Assembly: GCF_015751765.1 (NCBI RefSeq)
Contig: NZ_JADOTX010000001.1
Span: 2,294,001-2,358,000, forward strand
Source: Micromonospora ureilytica
GTDB lineage: Bacteria; Actinomycetota; Actinomycetes; Mycobacteriales; Micromonosporaceae
Length of the DNA stretch: 64,000 bases
Reading direction: 5' to 3'
The position numbers and the translations under genes are program-made. Positions within the stretch are counted from its first letter, which is position 1; every line of letters begins with the position of its first letter. The notes below the pieces were generated by a model that saw only the letters and a list, made by a program, of their open reading frames with translations, had not been told where the DNA came from and did not search any database. Shown here piece after piece: positions 26,259 through 34,148 of this stretch.

Positions 26259-26780
26259 ATGCGCACCGCCAACCGGGTCGCCTCGTTGCTGCTGGCCACC
26301 GCCCTGCTCATCGGTGGCGCGGCGGTGGCCGTCCAGGCGTTGCTGCTCACAGTGCACCGCCCGACGCCGCTCGACACCACCGGCTGGTTCGACGCGCTGA
26401 GCGGCACCCGGTGGCACGACCCCACGGTCCGGGCCGTGGCCGGCGGGACGCTGCTGCTGGGACTGGCCATCCTCGTCGCCCAGCTGCGCCGCTGGACACC
26501 GATCCGCCTGCGAGCCGACGAACGCGACGGCTGGTACCTGCACCGGCGCTGTGTGGAGCGGCGGCTCGCTGACGCCGTCAGCGCGGTGCCGGGCATTCGC
26601 CGCGCCCGGGTCCGGGTCCGACGGCGCGGCGGCCAGTGGCGTCCCCGGGTCCGCGCGACCGGCGACCCGGCGGCCCGGGTGGAGATCGAGTTCGCCGTGC
26701 ACCAGGAGTTGCACCGGCTCACCGCGCCCCGCCCCGCCCGGATCGACGTCCGGCTGCTGCCTCGGCGGCGGCCGGCGTGA
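26259..26780 (+). CDS. DUF6286-type membrane protein
   Basis: A 173-residue protein with two transmembrane helices (about 8-28 and 59-78) bracketing a short extracellular loop with DTTGWFDALSGTRWHDP. A basic cytosolic domain follows (about 85-173), holding an Asp23-like strand-helix pattern: DAVSAVPGIRRARVRVRRR. This layout matches DUF6286 proteins, which regularly sit in actinobacterial Asp23 loci. It starts one base after the Asp23 stop and overlaps the next gene by four bases. The likely job is anchoring or partnering the Asp23-like protein at the membrane; this is inferred from context. Confidence 0.75.
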   Translation: MRTANRVASLLLATALLIGGAAVAVQALLLTVHRPTPLDTTGWFDALSGTRWHDPTVRAVAGGTLLLGLAILVAQLRRWTPIRLRADERDGWYLHRRCVERRLADAVSAVPGIRRARVRVRRRGGQWRPRVRATGDPAARVEIEFAVHQELHRLTAPRPARIDVRLLPRRRPA

Positions 26781-27337
26781 CCAACGCCGGGCACCGACTG
26801 TTGTGGACCATCATCGCGCTGCTGCTGGTGGCGGGCGGCGCGGCAGCGCTGGCGGCCAGCCTCGGCACGCTGCCCGGAGTCGACCCGGCGTCGGTGCTGC
26901 TCAGCGCCGAACTTGTCGAACGGTGGCGGCTGGCCGCCCCGTGGAGCACCCTGGCCGCGGCCGTCGCCGGGGCGCTGTTCGCGCTGGCCGGGCAGCGTCT
27001 GCTGGCCCGGGAGCTGCGGGGCCCGGGCGGCACGCTGCGCGGCACCCTGAGCCACCCCGGACGCCGGCCGGGCCGGACCCGGCTGGCCGCCGACGTGCTC
27101 GCCGACGCGCTGGTGCGCGACCTGACCGGGAACCCCGGGGTACGCCGGGCCCGGGTGGTGCTCACCGGCGCGCCACCGCACCCCGACGTGTGGATCCGGG
27201 TGGACCTCACCGCCGACGCGCCGACCGCTGGCGTACGCGAGCACGTTCGCGCCGCGGTCCGTCGATTCGCGGCGACGACCGACTGCCAACCCGCACACCT
27301 CGACGTGACGGCCCGCATCGAGCCCGGCCACCTCTGA
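26777..27337 (+). CDS. AmaP-like alkaline-shock membrane anchor protein
   Basis: A 186-residue protein that starts with GTG at 26777, overlapping the previous stop (GTGA). Two transmembrane helices (about 9-30 and 56-75) flank a loop of about 25 residues. The cytosolic part (about 80-186) has the Asp23-like pattern again: LADALVRDLTGNPGVRRARVVLTG, then a strand ending in WIRVDLTADAP. This topology, two helices then a soluble domain, is that of AmaP, the Asp23 anchor in Staphylococcus. So three of the four operon proteins share a related soluble fold, which suggests a hetero-assembly under the membrane. Confidence 0.72.
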   Translation: MTNAGHRLLWTIIALLLVAGGAAALAASLGTLPGVDPASVLLSAELVERWRLAAPWSTLAAAVAGALFALAGQRLLARELRGPGGTLRGTLSHPGRRPGRTRLAADVLADALVRDLTGNPGVRRARVVLTGAPPHPDVWIRVDLTADAPTAGVREHVRAAVRRFAATTDCQPAHLDVTARIEPGHL

Positions 27338-27394
27338 CCCAGCGCCGGCCCGAGGGGCATGATCGGTGCTGGCGGCGAACGGGGGGATACGCGG

Positions 27395-28120
27395 ATGCGG
27401 GTGGTGTCGCTGGTGCCGTCACTGACCGAGGCGGTGGCGCTGACCCTGCCGGGAGTGCTGGTCGGGGCCACCGACTGGTGCAGCCACCCGGCCGGGCTCG
27501 ACGTGGCCCGGGTCGGCGGCAGCAAGTACCCCGACCTGGACCGGGTGCGCGCGCTGCGGCCGGACCTGGTGCTGCTGAACGTGGAGGAGAACCGCCGGGC
27601 CGACGCGGAGGCGCTGCGGGCGGCCGGCGTACCGGTGCGGGTCACCTATCCGCGGACCGTTCCCGGCGCGTTGACGGAGCTGGGCGACCTGCTGACCGAA
27701 CTGGGCGCGCCGACGGAGCCGGCCTGGCTGCGGGCCGCACGGCGGGCGTGGGAGACGCCACCCCGGCTCACACCGACCCGCCGCGCGGTGGTGCCGGTCT
27801 GGCGTCGGCCGTGGGTGGTGCTCGGCGGCGACACGTTCGCCGGCGACGTGCTGCGCCGCCTCGGCGTGGTCAACGCCTACGACGAGCACCCCGAGCGCTA
27901 TCCCCGCCCGGCCCTCACCGAGCTGCGCGAAAAAGAGCCCGACCTGGTGGTGCTGCCCGACGAGCCGTACCTGTTCACCGCCGACGACGGGCCGGAGGCG
28001 TTCCCCGGCGTACCGTGCGCCCTGCTCTCCGGGCGGCACCTCACCTGGTACGGCCCGTCCCTGGCCGAGGCGCCCGCGCTGCTCGCCGACCAGTTGTCCC
28101 GGCCGGTGCTGGTCGACTGA
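27395..28120 (+). CDS. Cytosolic TroA/BtuF-like metal- or cofactor-binding protein
   Basis: A 241-residue protein with the helical-backbone metal receptor fold: N-terminal MRVVSLVPSLTEAVAL, then LVGATDWCSHP, RVGGSKYPDLDRVRALRPDLVLL, and a C-terminal half with PWVVLGGDTFAGDVL and EPDLVVLPDEPYLF. It resembles BtuF and other class III binding proteins. There is no signal peptide or lipobox, and no permease or ATPase gene is adjacent, so it belongs to the group of stand-alone cytosolic relatives often annotated as cobalamin-binding. The ligand is unknown. The ATG at 27395 follows a G-rich site. The gene converges with TerC, with only nine bases between stops. Confidence 0.78.
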   Translation: MRVVSLVPSLTEAVALTLPGVLVGATDWCSHPAGLDVARVGGSKYPDLDRVRALRPDLVLLNVEENRRADAEALRAAGVPVRVTYPRTVPGALTELGDLLTELGAPTEPAWLRAARRAWETPPRLTPTRRAVVPVWRRPWVVLGGDTFAGDVLRRLGVVNAYDEHPERYPRPALTELREKEPDLVVLPDEPYLFTADDGPEAFPGVPCALLSGRHLTWYGPSLAEAPALLADQLSRPVLVD

Positions 28121-28143
28121 CCCGGCGGCTCAGCCGTTGGGTC
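28119..28143. terminator. Compact hairpin overlapping two convergent stop codons
   Basis: Left arm 28119-28130 and right arm 28132-28143 pair with two G-U wobbles around one central base. The dyad covers the end of the TroA-like gene's stop codon and the stop codon of terC, leaving no spare sequence between the convergent genes. Confidence 0.4.
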
Positions 28144-29071
28144 GGCGGCGGGCGGCTACGGTGCTGGCGGCGATGGAAACCGCCAGGGTGACCACCACCA
28201 CGGCGAGCGTCAACCAGACCGGCAGCTTGCCCACCGGCGTCTCGGCGAGAATCAGCTTCAGCCCGGCGAAGGCCAGCAGCAGTGCCAACCCGTACCGCAG
28301 GTAGCCGAAATGCCGCAGCAGGCCGGCGAGGCAGAAGTAGAGGCTGCGCAGCCCCAGGACGGCGAACGCGGTGGCCGTCCAGACCAGGAAGGTGCTCGTG
28401 GTGATGGCGAGGATCGCCGCCACCGAGTCGATGGCGAAGACCACGTCGGTGGCCTCGATGGCGACCAACGCCACCAGCAGCAACGTCGCCACCCGTCGGC
28501 CGCCCACCCGGGCGGTGAACCGGTCGCCGTGGTAGCGGGCGTCGGTGGGCACCAGCCGCCGGAACAGCCGGACCACGACGTTGCGTTCCGGGTCGACGTC
28601 CGGCTTCCCGCGGACGGCCAGCCGCCAGCCGGTCCAGATCAGGAACGCGCCCAGCACGAAACCGGCCCAGGTGAGCCGGTCCAACAGCTCGGCACCGGCG
28701 AAGATGAACAGCAGCCGGAAGACGAGTGCCCCCACGACACCCCAGAACAGCACCTTGTGCTGATAGCCGGGCGGCACCTGGAAGTAGCCGAAGAGCAGCG
28801 CGAAGACGAACACGTTGTCCACCGAGAGCGCCTTCTCCAGCAGGTAGCCGGAGAAGTAAACGATGGCCGGGTCACCGCCGAGCCCCCACCAGACGGCCAA
28901 CCCGAACAGCAGACCCGCGCCGATCCAGACGGCGCTCCACAGCAGCGCCTCGCGGAGCTCGATGACGTGGTTGTCCCGGTGCAGGAGCACATCCACGGCG
29001 AGCAACACCGCGATCACCGCGCCGACCGCCGCCCAGGCCCACAGCGGGACCGCGACCGTCGCCTCAGCCAC
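28130..29071 (-). CDS. TerC/Alx family integral membrane protein
   Basis: A 313-residue protein with about eight or nine transmembrane helices and the TerC family motifs: ALSVDNVFVFALLF in helix 3 and AIEATDVVFAIDSVAAILAI in helix 6, both with conserved Asp residues in the membrane that suit a metal-ion exporter. In other bacteria the family exports manganese or supports metallation of exported proteins; the name comes from tellurite resistance. The GTG at 29071 was chosen over the ATGs at 29086 and 29110 because GGAGGG sits five bases upstream of it. It is divergent from a DoxX-like gene. Manganese handling would fit the manganese catalase nearby, but no direct link is visible. Confidence 0.9.
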   Translation of the reverse strand: MAEATVAVPLWAWAAVGAVIAVLLAVDVLLHRDNHVIELREALLWSAVWIGAGLLFGLAVWWGLGGDPAIVYFSGYLLEKALSVDNVFVFALLFGYFQVPPGYQHKVLFWGVVGALVFRLLFIFAGAELLDRLTWAGFVLGAFLIWTGWRLAVRGKPDVDPERNVVVRLFRRLVPTDARYHGDRFTARVGGRRVATLLLVALVAIEATDVVFAIDSVAAILAITTSTFLVWTATAFAVLGLRSLYFCLAGLLRHFGYLRYGLALLLAFAGLKLILAETPVGKLPVWLTLAVVVVTLAVSIAASTVAARRRPNG

Positions 29072-29360
29072 CGACGCCCTCCGCATCGACCACGGTGCAC
29101 CGCCCGTCACCAGGCCGGCCGTCCCCTTCCGAGCCTAGGTGAATCGGCGACCTGGCATCGGGCGGTCCACCGAAGTCGGGGCGGGCCCCACGACGACGAT
29201 CTCGCACCTACCGACGAGCACAGCGGCGCCTGCGGACCCGAGGAGGTCGAACGTCCCGAGCGGTTGCGGTCTGTCGGCCCTGCCGCCGAGACCGCCATGG
29301 GCGTCCACTGAAGATGCCACCGGGAAGCGCGGTGCGAAGCTGAGAAAGGACGTGGGGACC

Positions 29361-29909
29361 ATGACCGCGACGATCGAGCGGGTCACCGCCGAGAACACCG
29401 CACCGAAGGCCGGCACCGCTCACCAGCGGGCCGTCCGGTACATCCTGGCCGGCACCCGGCTGGCACTCGGCTGGATCTTCCTCTGGGCCTTCGTCGACAA
29501 GATGTTCGGCCTCGGGATGGCCACCGAGTCGAAGAACGCCTGGATCAACGGGGGTAGCCCCACCAAGGGATTCCTGACCTTCGGCGTGACCGGCCCGTTC
29601 AAGGATCTCTATACCGGGATCGCCGGCGCCGCCTGGGCGGACTGGCTCTTCATGGTCGGCCTGGTCGGGATCGGTGTCGCGCTGCTGCTCGGCATCGGCA
29701 TGCGGGTCGCCGCCGTGGCCGGTGGGCTGCTGCTGGTCCTGATGTGGGCCGCCGTCCTGCCTCCGGAGAACAACCCCTTCATGGACGACCACCTGATCTA
29801 CGCGGCGGTGCTTGCGGTCCTGGCGCTGGTCAACGCCGGTGACACCTGGGGCCTCGGCCGGGTGTGGGCGACGCTGCCGATCGTCCGGCGGATGCCCTGG
29901 CTGCGGTGA
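29361..29909 (+). CDS. DoxX/DoxD-like membrane protein
   Basis: A 182-residue protein. The ATG at 29361 follows AAAGGACGTGGGG. After a 30-residue soluble N-terminus come four transmembrane helices: about 30-48, 95-115, 117-135 and 145-160. An extracytosolic loop of about 45 residues holds LGMATESKNAWINGGSPTKG. The loop and helix arrangement resemble the DoxD-like subunit of thiosulfate:quinone oxidoreductase, but without its partner gene that activity is unproven. It is larger than, and unlike, the short DoxX at 17177. The leader (29072-29360) carries no other gene that I can support. A strong hairpin follows the stop. Confidence 0.78.
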   Translation: MTATIERVTAENTAPKAGTAHQRAVRYILAGTRLALGWIFLWAFVDKMFGLGMATESKNAWINGGSPTKGFLTFGVTGPFKDLYTGIAGAAWADWLFMVGLVGIGVALLLGIGMRVAAVAGGLLLVLMWAAVLPPENNPFMDDHLIYAAVLAVLALVNAGDTWGLGRVWATLPIVRRMPWLR

Positions 29910-29926
29910 GCACCGCACACCCCCTC

Positions 29927-29958
29927 GGCGGGCGTCACCAGCACCGGTGACGCCCGCC
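29927..29958 (+). terminator. 13-bp perfect hairpin after the DoxD-like gene
   Basis: Arms 29927-29939 and 29946-29958 are exact complements with a 6-base loop, 17 bases past the stop. No T-tract follows. Confidence 0.8.
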
Positions 29959-30126
29959 ACTACATCGCCCCACCGCCCGGGCCCGCGGCACCACCGGCGC
30001 CGTCGGTGCACGACCGGAGGATGGGCCGCAGAGCAGGTTGCGGGTCCGCCGGACATCGGTGAGGGATGATCCGGCAGGATCGACGGTGACCGGACACATC
30101 ACCCAACAACGGCAGGAGATCCCCGC

Positions 30127-30519
30127 ATGAACCAGGCAGCAGGCGCCCAGTCGGGCAAGCCCGAGGTTGGTCCGACCGAGGGTGCACCGCCGGCCGACCT
30201 CGTGATCGAGGACATCACCGTGGGCGACGGCCCGCAGGCCGAGCCGGGCCAGTTGGTCAGCGTGCACTACGTCGGCGTGTCGTACTCCACCGGCGGCGAG
30301 TTCGACTCGTCCTGGAACCGGGGCCAGGCGTTCGAGTTTCCGCTCGGCGGCGGTCAGGTCATCGCCGGCTGGGACCAGGGCGTAGCCGGCATGCGGGTCG
30401 GCGGTCGGCGCCGCCTGATCATCCCGCCGCACCTGGGGTACGGCGACCGGGGCGCCGGCGGCGTCATCAAGCCGGGCGAGACGCTGGTCTTCGTCGTCGA
30501 CCTGCTCGGCGTGAACTGA
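30127..30519 (+). CDS. FKBP-type peptidyl-prolyl cis-trans isomerase
   Basis: A 130-residue single-domain FKBP that speeds proline isomerisation in protein folding. After a flexible N-terminus of about 22 residues, the domain shows VSVHYVGVSYSTGGEFDSSWNR, an FEFPLGGGQVIAGWDQGVAGM core with the active-site VI and W, and IPPHLGYGDRGAGGVIKPGETLVF before the last strand. All hallmark aromatic residues are present. No signal peptide is seen, so it acts in the cytosol. The ATG at 30127 follows AGGAG. It is a single gene that converges with a STAS gene across a hairpin. Confidence 0.93.
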   Translation: MNQAAGAQSGKPEVGPTEGAPPADLVIEDITVGDGPQAEPGQLVSVHYVGVSYSTGGEFDSSWNRGQAFEFPLGGGQVIAGWDQGVAGMRVGGRRRLIIPPHLGYGDRGAGGVIKPGETLVFVVDLLGVN

Positions 30520-30528
30520 CCGATTGTC

Positions 30529-30556
30529 GGGGTCGCCGGCCCACGCCGGCGGCCCC
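30529..30556. terminator. 12-bp hairpin between convergent FKBP and STAS genes
   Basis: Arms 30529-30540 and 30545-30556 pair with one G-U wobble around CCAC. It serves both converging genes. Confidence 0.75.
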
Positions 30557-30581
30557 GGGCGCCCACCTCGTGGACGGGGGC

Positions 30582-30998
30582 TCAGGCGGCCAGTTGCAGG
30601 TCGGTGGTCGCGACCACCGGGCGACGCGCGGCCTCGATCGCCGCGGCCGGCTCCAGAATCGCCATCACGCGGTGCAGCCCGCTGACGCGCAGCACCCGCG
30701 CCACCACCGGGCTCGGGTCGACCAGTACCAACTCGCCACCACAGGCCCGCACGCGCAGATGCGCGGCGAGCAGGGTGCGAACGCCGGCGGCGGAGAGCAG
30801 CCGCAGCCCGGACAGCTCCAGGTGAAGCACCGGGCGGGCCGGCGCGGACCACAGCGCGGACCGGAACGCGCCCACCGTGGCGATGTCGATCTCGCCGGCC
30901 ACCCGCATGAGGACCATCTGGTCACCCACGCTGACCTGCACGTCGAGCCGATCGCTGTGCTCTTCCATGCCCAGAAATCTAGCCGCCACCACCGACAC
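30582..30998 (-). CDS. STAS-domain anti-sigma factor antagonist-like protein
   Basis: A 138-residue protein with a single STAS domain: LMRVAGEIDIATVGAFRSAL, then LHLELSGLRLLSAAGVRTLL, where a Ser takes the usual phosphorylation position, and GGELVLVDPSPVVARVLRVSGL. The GTG at 30998 was chosen because GGAGGGG lies five bases upstream; the ATG at 30968, ten codons later, has no ribosome site. Such proteins release sigma factors by binding anti-sigma kinases. No kinase or sigma gene is adjacent, so its partner is elsewhere. The C-terminal helix region is longer than in minimal SpoIIAA proteins. Confidence 0.85.
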   Translation of the reverse strand: MSVVAARFLGMEEHSDRLDVQVSVGDQMVLMRVAGEIDIATVGAFRSALWSAPARPVLHLELSGLRLLSAAGVRTLLAAHLRVRACGGELVLVDPSPVVARVLRVSGLHRVMAILEPAAAIEAARRPVVATTDLQLAA

Positions 30999-31149
30999 TT
31001 TCGCCCCTCCAGGGAGTGATTCCGGGTACGCCCAGGGGCATACCCCGAGGTACCCCACCTCCCTCTCGGGGTGGAGTCGGGGGTCCAGACGGCACGCCGC
31101 GCGGGCGCGGAACGCGGAGTCGGCCGAGAACGGGGTGGAGAATAGGTCG

Positions 31150-32166
31150 ATGCTGATCCCCCGGCCCCGGCCGCCCCGGCTGATCCGTCCCGTCCGCGAG
31201 CCGGCGACCACCCCTCCGGCGCTGGCCGGGGCGTGGGCCCCGACCGACCGCCGGCTCGACCACGCCGAGGTGCTCCCCCTCCCCGCGGGCGCCGTCGGCC
31301 CCGAGGACGTGCTGGTCGACGCGGTCGGGCGGGTGATCAGTGGCGACGAGGACGGTCGGATCTGGTGGTGGCCGGTCGACGCGCTGGCCGGCACCCGACC
31401 CCAACTGCTGGCCGAGACCGGGGGCCGTCCGCTCGGCATCGAGCTGGACCCGTCCGACGAGGCCCTGGTGGTCTGCGACGCGTATCGCGGGTTGCTGCGG
31501 GTCACACCGGACGGCGCGGTACGCGAACTGACCGGAACGGCGCCCCCGGTGCACCTGGCCAACAACGCGACGGTGGGCCGTGACGGCACCATCTACTTCA
31601 CCGACAGCTCCGACCGGTTTCCGGTCTCCCACTGGAAACGGGACCTGTTGGAGCACCGCCCCAACGGTCGGGTGCTGGCCCACCATCCGGGCAGCGGCCG
31701 CACCGAGGTGGTGACCGACGGGCTGTACTTCCCCAACGGGATCGCGCTGACCCCGGACGAGTCGGCGCTACTGCTTGTGGAGACCAGCACGCACCGCCTG
31801 CTGCGCGTCGAGCTGAACGGCGGTGTGCGGGTCCTCGCGGACCTGCCCGCGTACCCGGACAATCTCGCCTCGGTGGGTGACGGGACGTACTGGATCGCGT
31901 TGCCCAGCCCACGGGTGCCGATCGCCGAGCGGCTGCTGCCCCATCCGCGGCTGCGTCAGATCGCCGCCCTGCTGCCCGATGCGATGCAGCCGCAGCCACG
32001 CCGCTACGGGCTGGTCGCGCTGGTCGACGGCACGGGCGCGGTCCGCCGGACGCTGCACGGCCCGAACGGCCACTACTCGATGATCACCGGGGTACGCCAG
32101 CACGGCGACCAACTCTGGCTGGGCAGCCTGACCGGCTCCGGGGTGGCCCGCGTACCCCTGGGGTGA
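31150..32166 (+). CDS. SMP-30/strictosidine synthase-like beta-propeller protein
   Basis: A 338-residue six-bladed propeller. Visible blade motifs include GPEDVLVDAVGRVISGDEDGRI, VVCDAYRGLLRVTPDG, VHLANNATVGRDGTIYFTD and DGLYFPNGIALTPDESALL, with a calcium-type Asn/Asp set as in SMP-30/gluconolactonase. The segment FTDSSDRFPVSHWKRDLLEHRPNG, split here as FTDSSDRF and HRPNGRVL, is closest to the strictosidine synthase-like branch, whose bacterial members are mostly hydrolases of unknown substrate. There is no clear signal peptide, so it is probably cytosolic. The ATG at 31150 was chosen because the propeller begins soon after; the ribosome site is weak. Confidence 0.8.
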   Translation: MLIPRPRPPRLIRPVREPATTPPALAGAWAPTDRRLDHAEVLPLPAGAVGPEDVLVDAVGRVISGDEDGRIWWWPVDALAGTRPQLLAETGGRPLGIELDPSDEALVVCDAYRGLLRVTPDGAVRELTGTAPPVHLANNATVGRDGTIYFTDSSDRFPVSHWKRDLLEHRPNGRVLAHHPGSGRTEVVTDGLYFPNGIALTPDESALLLVETSTHRLLRVELNGGVRVLADLPAYPDNLASVGDGTYWIALPSPRVPIAERLLPHPRLRQIAALLPDAMQPQPRRYGLVALVDGTGAVRRTLHGPNGHYSMITGVRQHGDQLWLGSLTGSGVARVPLG

Positions 32167-32174
32167 TGGGCGGC

Positions 32175-32213
32175 GACAGGGCCGGTCCGCCGTCGTGGCG
32201 GGCCGGCCCTGTC
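32175..32213. terminator. 17-bp hairpin between convergent genes
   Basis: Arms 32175-32191 and 32197-32213 pair with a single G-U wobble around GTCGT. It lies between the SMP-30-like gene and the L,D-transpeptidase gene, which converge. Confidence 0.8.
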
Positions 32214-32230
32214 CTGCCGTCAGTGGTGTC

Positions 32231-33499
32231 TCAACGGCCGCTGACCGAGGGCGCCGGTGCGGGTGATCCGCCGGCCACCGCGCCCGGATGCGCCGGGGCG
32301 ACCGGTGCGGGCTTGAGCCCCGGCGGCACCGGCAGGGCGCTGCCCCGGGCGAACTCGTCCCAGCTCACGTTCCAGGCGGTCCAGCCGTTGCCCGGCTGCA
32401 GCTCCACCTCGGTGCCCTTGACGGTGACCAGGTCACCAACCTGCGTCACCCCCATCAACCAGTCCGCAGCCGTCGCGGAGACGTTCGCGCAACCGTGCGA
32501 GACGTTGGTGTTGCCCTGGTCCCCCTCCGACCAGGGGGCGGAGTGGATGAACTCGCCGCCCCAGGTGTAGCGCTGGGCGTCGTCGACGTCGACCACGTAG
32601 CCGCCGTCCGGCTCACCCCGGGTGTCGAAGGTGACCCGCTCGTGCTTCTCCATGATCACCATCTTGCCGCTGGAACTCGGCGTGCTCGGCTTACCCAGGC
32701 TGACCGGGATCCGGCGGACCTGCTTGCCGTCGCGCAGCACGGTCATCTGCTTGGTGGCGTTGTCGATCTCCAGGGAGACCTGTCGTCCGATCTTGGAGGT
32801 CGCGGTCCGCTCGGCGTCGCCGACCAGCTTCTTTCCGATCGGCAGACCCTCCAGGCCGGCCCGCAGACTGATGGTGGTCCCCGGCTTCCAGAAATCGGGT
32901 GCCCGGTAATAGACCTGACTTCCGTCCTCAAGCCACGACCACGCACCTGGCTGCGGTGGATTGGTCTTTACGAACAACCGGCGCTGGACATCCGCTCTGG
33001 CCTCTTTCGGAATTCCCGGGTCGAACGCCACCGTTACCGGCATCGCCGTGCCGTACGTCCGATTGCCGTTGAAATAGAGGGTGCTGGTGATCTGTGGTTT
33101 GGTCGATTTGGCCATCGTCGTGAACGTGGTGGTGCGGGTGGTGGTGGCCCCGGAGTCACCGGTCGCGGTCACCTCGGCGGTGTAGGTCCGTCGTGGTTGC
33201 AGCGGAGCGTTCGGCACCCAGCCGGAGCCGTCCTCGCGCGGCTCGGCGTCGACCTGCTTGCCCTTGTCGTCGGTGAGGCGTACGCCGGTGACCCGCCCGC
33301 CCTTGACCACGGTGCCCACCTCGGCGCTGACCGGGACGTCCCGGGCCTTGTCCCCCGGTGTCACGGCGAGTTCCGGCGCGGCGGCGTGCTTCTTGGCCGA
33401 GCCGGTCGCCGACTCCCGGTCGGCGGTGCACGCACCCAGGGCGAGTGGTGCGGCTGCGATGGTTACCGCCAACAGCGTCAATCGCCGCCTAGACGTCAT
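32231..33499 (-). CDS. Lipoprotein L,D-transpeptidase
   Basis: A 422-residue cell-wall cross-linking enzyme that forms 3-3 peptidoglycan bridges. The signal peptide ends in a lipobox LGAC with the lipidated C24. Two immunoglobulin-like domains follow (about 45-130 and 132-240), as in mycobacterial Ldt proteins. The YkuD catalytic domain spans about 245-375, with the active-site cysteine near 337 in SHGCANVS, and His in EFIHSAPW. A C-terminal proline/alanine-rich tail follows. The enzyme is anchored outside the membrane. It stands alone in the locus. The start has a weak site, but the lipobox placement supports it. Confidence 0.93.
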   Translation of the reverse strand: MTSRRRLTLLAVTIAAAPLALGACTADRESATGSAKKHAAAPELAVTPGDKARDVPVSAEVGTVVKGGRVTGVRLTDDKGKQVDAEPREDGSGWVPNAPLQPRRTYTAEVTATGDSGATTTRTTTFTTMAKSTKPQITSTLYFNGNRTYGTAMPVTVAFDPGIPKEARADVQRRLFVKTNPPQPGAWSWLEDGSQVYYRAPDFWKPGTTISLRAGLEGLPIGKKLVGDAERTATSKIGRQVSLEIDNATKQMTVLRDGKQVRRIPVSLGKPSTPSSSGKMVIMEKHERVTFDTRGEPDGGYVVDVDDAQRYTWGGEFIHSAPWSEGDQGNTNVSHGCANVSATAADWLMGVTQVGDLVTVKGTEVELQPGNGWTAWNVSWDEFARGSALPVPPGLKPAPVAPAHPGAVAGGSPAPAPSVSGR

Positions 33500-34148
33500 G
33501 TTTCAGTCCCCCCGTTTTCGACTACCCTCCGCCACATTCTGACCTGCCCAACAGGAGTAGCCGCAGCATTCCGAAATAATCGTCAGCGCATTTACCGGCG
33601 CATTTTCCGACAATGTTCCAGTTGGCGGAACAGGGGTTCAACCGACCCATGTCGGGCGCTCTGCTCCGGTTGAGCGACGCAACGTCGACTGTCCGAATGG
33701 CGGGCGCGTGGTGGCACCCGGGGGCGACGTTTGTCCGGTCTGCGGGCACCGGTGCGGCCGACCCGGGGCGGCCGGGGCCGGGCCGGGCCGGGCGGATCGC
33801 GCACGGCGCGGTGGGCGGGGGAAGTAGAAGGTCATGCCGGGTGGCGCACCTCGTGGGCGGACTTTTGTCAGTTGAAGCGAAACTTCCGGCGAACGCGACA
33901 AAGCTTTGCCTTCGTCCGGGGGCAAGGGTAAGGTCTCGATCTAGATAGAGGGTTGCCCATTCGTCGATCAACTTGCCGCCACCTCTGCCGGGTCGCCGCG
34001 TTCCGCTCCCGATGGGTCCGGGCCGCACCCGCGCCGTCCCTCACCGTCCAGCCGGAGCCCGCCTCCGGCCGGTTCGGCGCGCCCGGCGGACGGCAGTCAG
34101 GTCGACCGCCGCCGACGGCGTACCAGCCGTCAGGAAGGGACCACCACC
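33500..34148. other. Gene-free divergent promoter region
   Basis: 649 bases between the L,D-transpeptidase gene (minus) and the exported isomerase gene (plus). GC falls around 33560-33640 and 33880-33960, as in promoters. Open frames crossing it look like random GC-rich frames without ribosome sites. The one structured element is the near-palindrome at 33935-33950. Confidence 0.55.
33935..33950. promoter_or_regulatory. Near-perfect 16-bp palindrome upstream of exported sugar genes
   Basis: CTCGATCTAGATAGAG pairs with its reverse complement at seven of eight positions. It lies in an AT-rich patch about 200 bases before the exported isomerase gene and is a plausible operator for a sugar-responsive repressor. 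The regulator is unknown. Confidence 0.35.

Noticed and set aside
33522..34028. Minus-strand frame of 168 codons in the gene-free region before the isomerase gene
   Set aside because: Rich in Arg and Pro, no motif, and it covers AT-rich promoter sequence.
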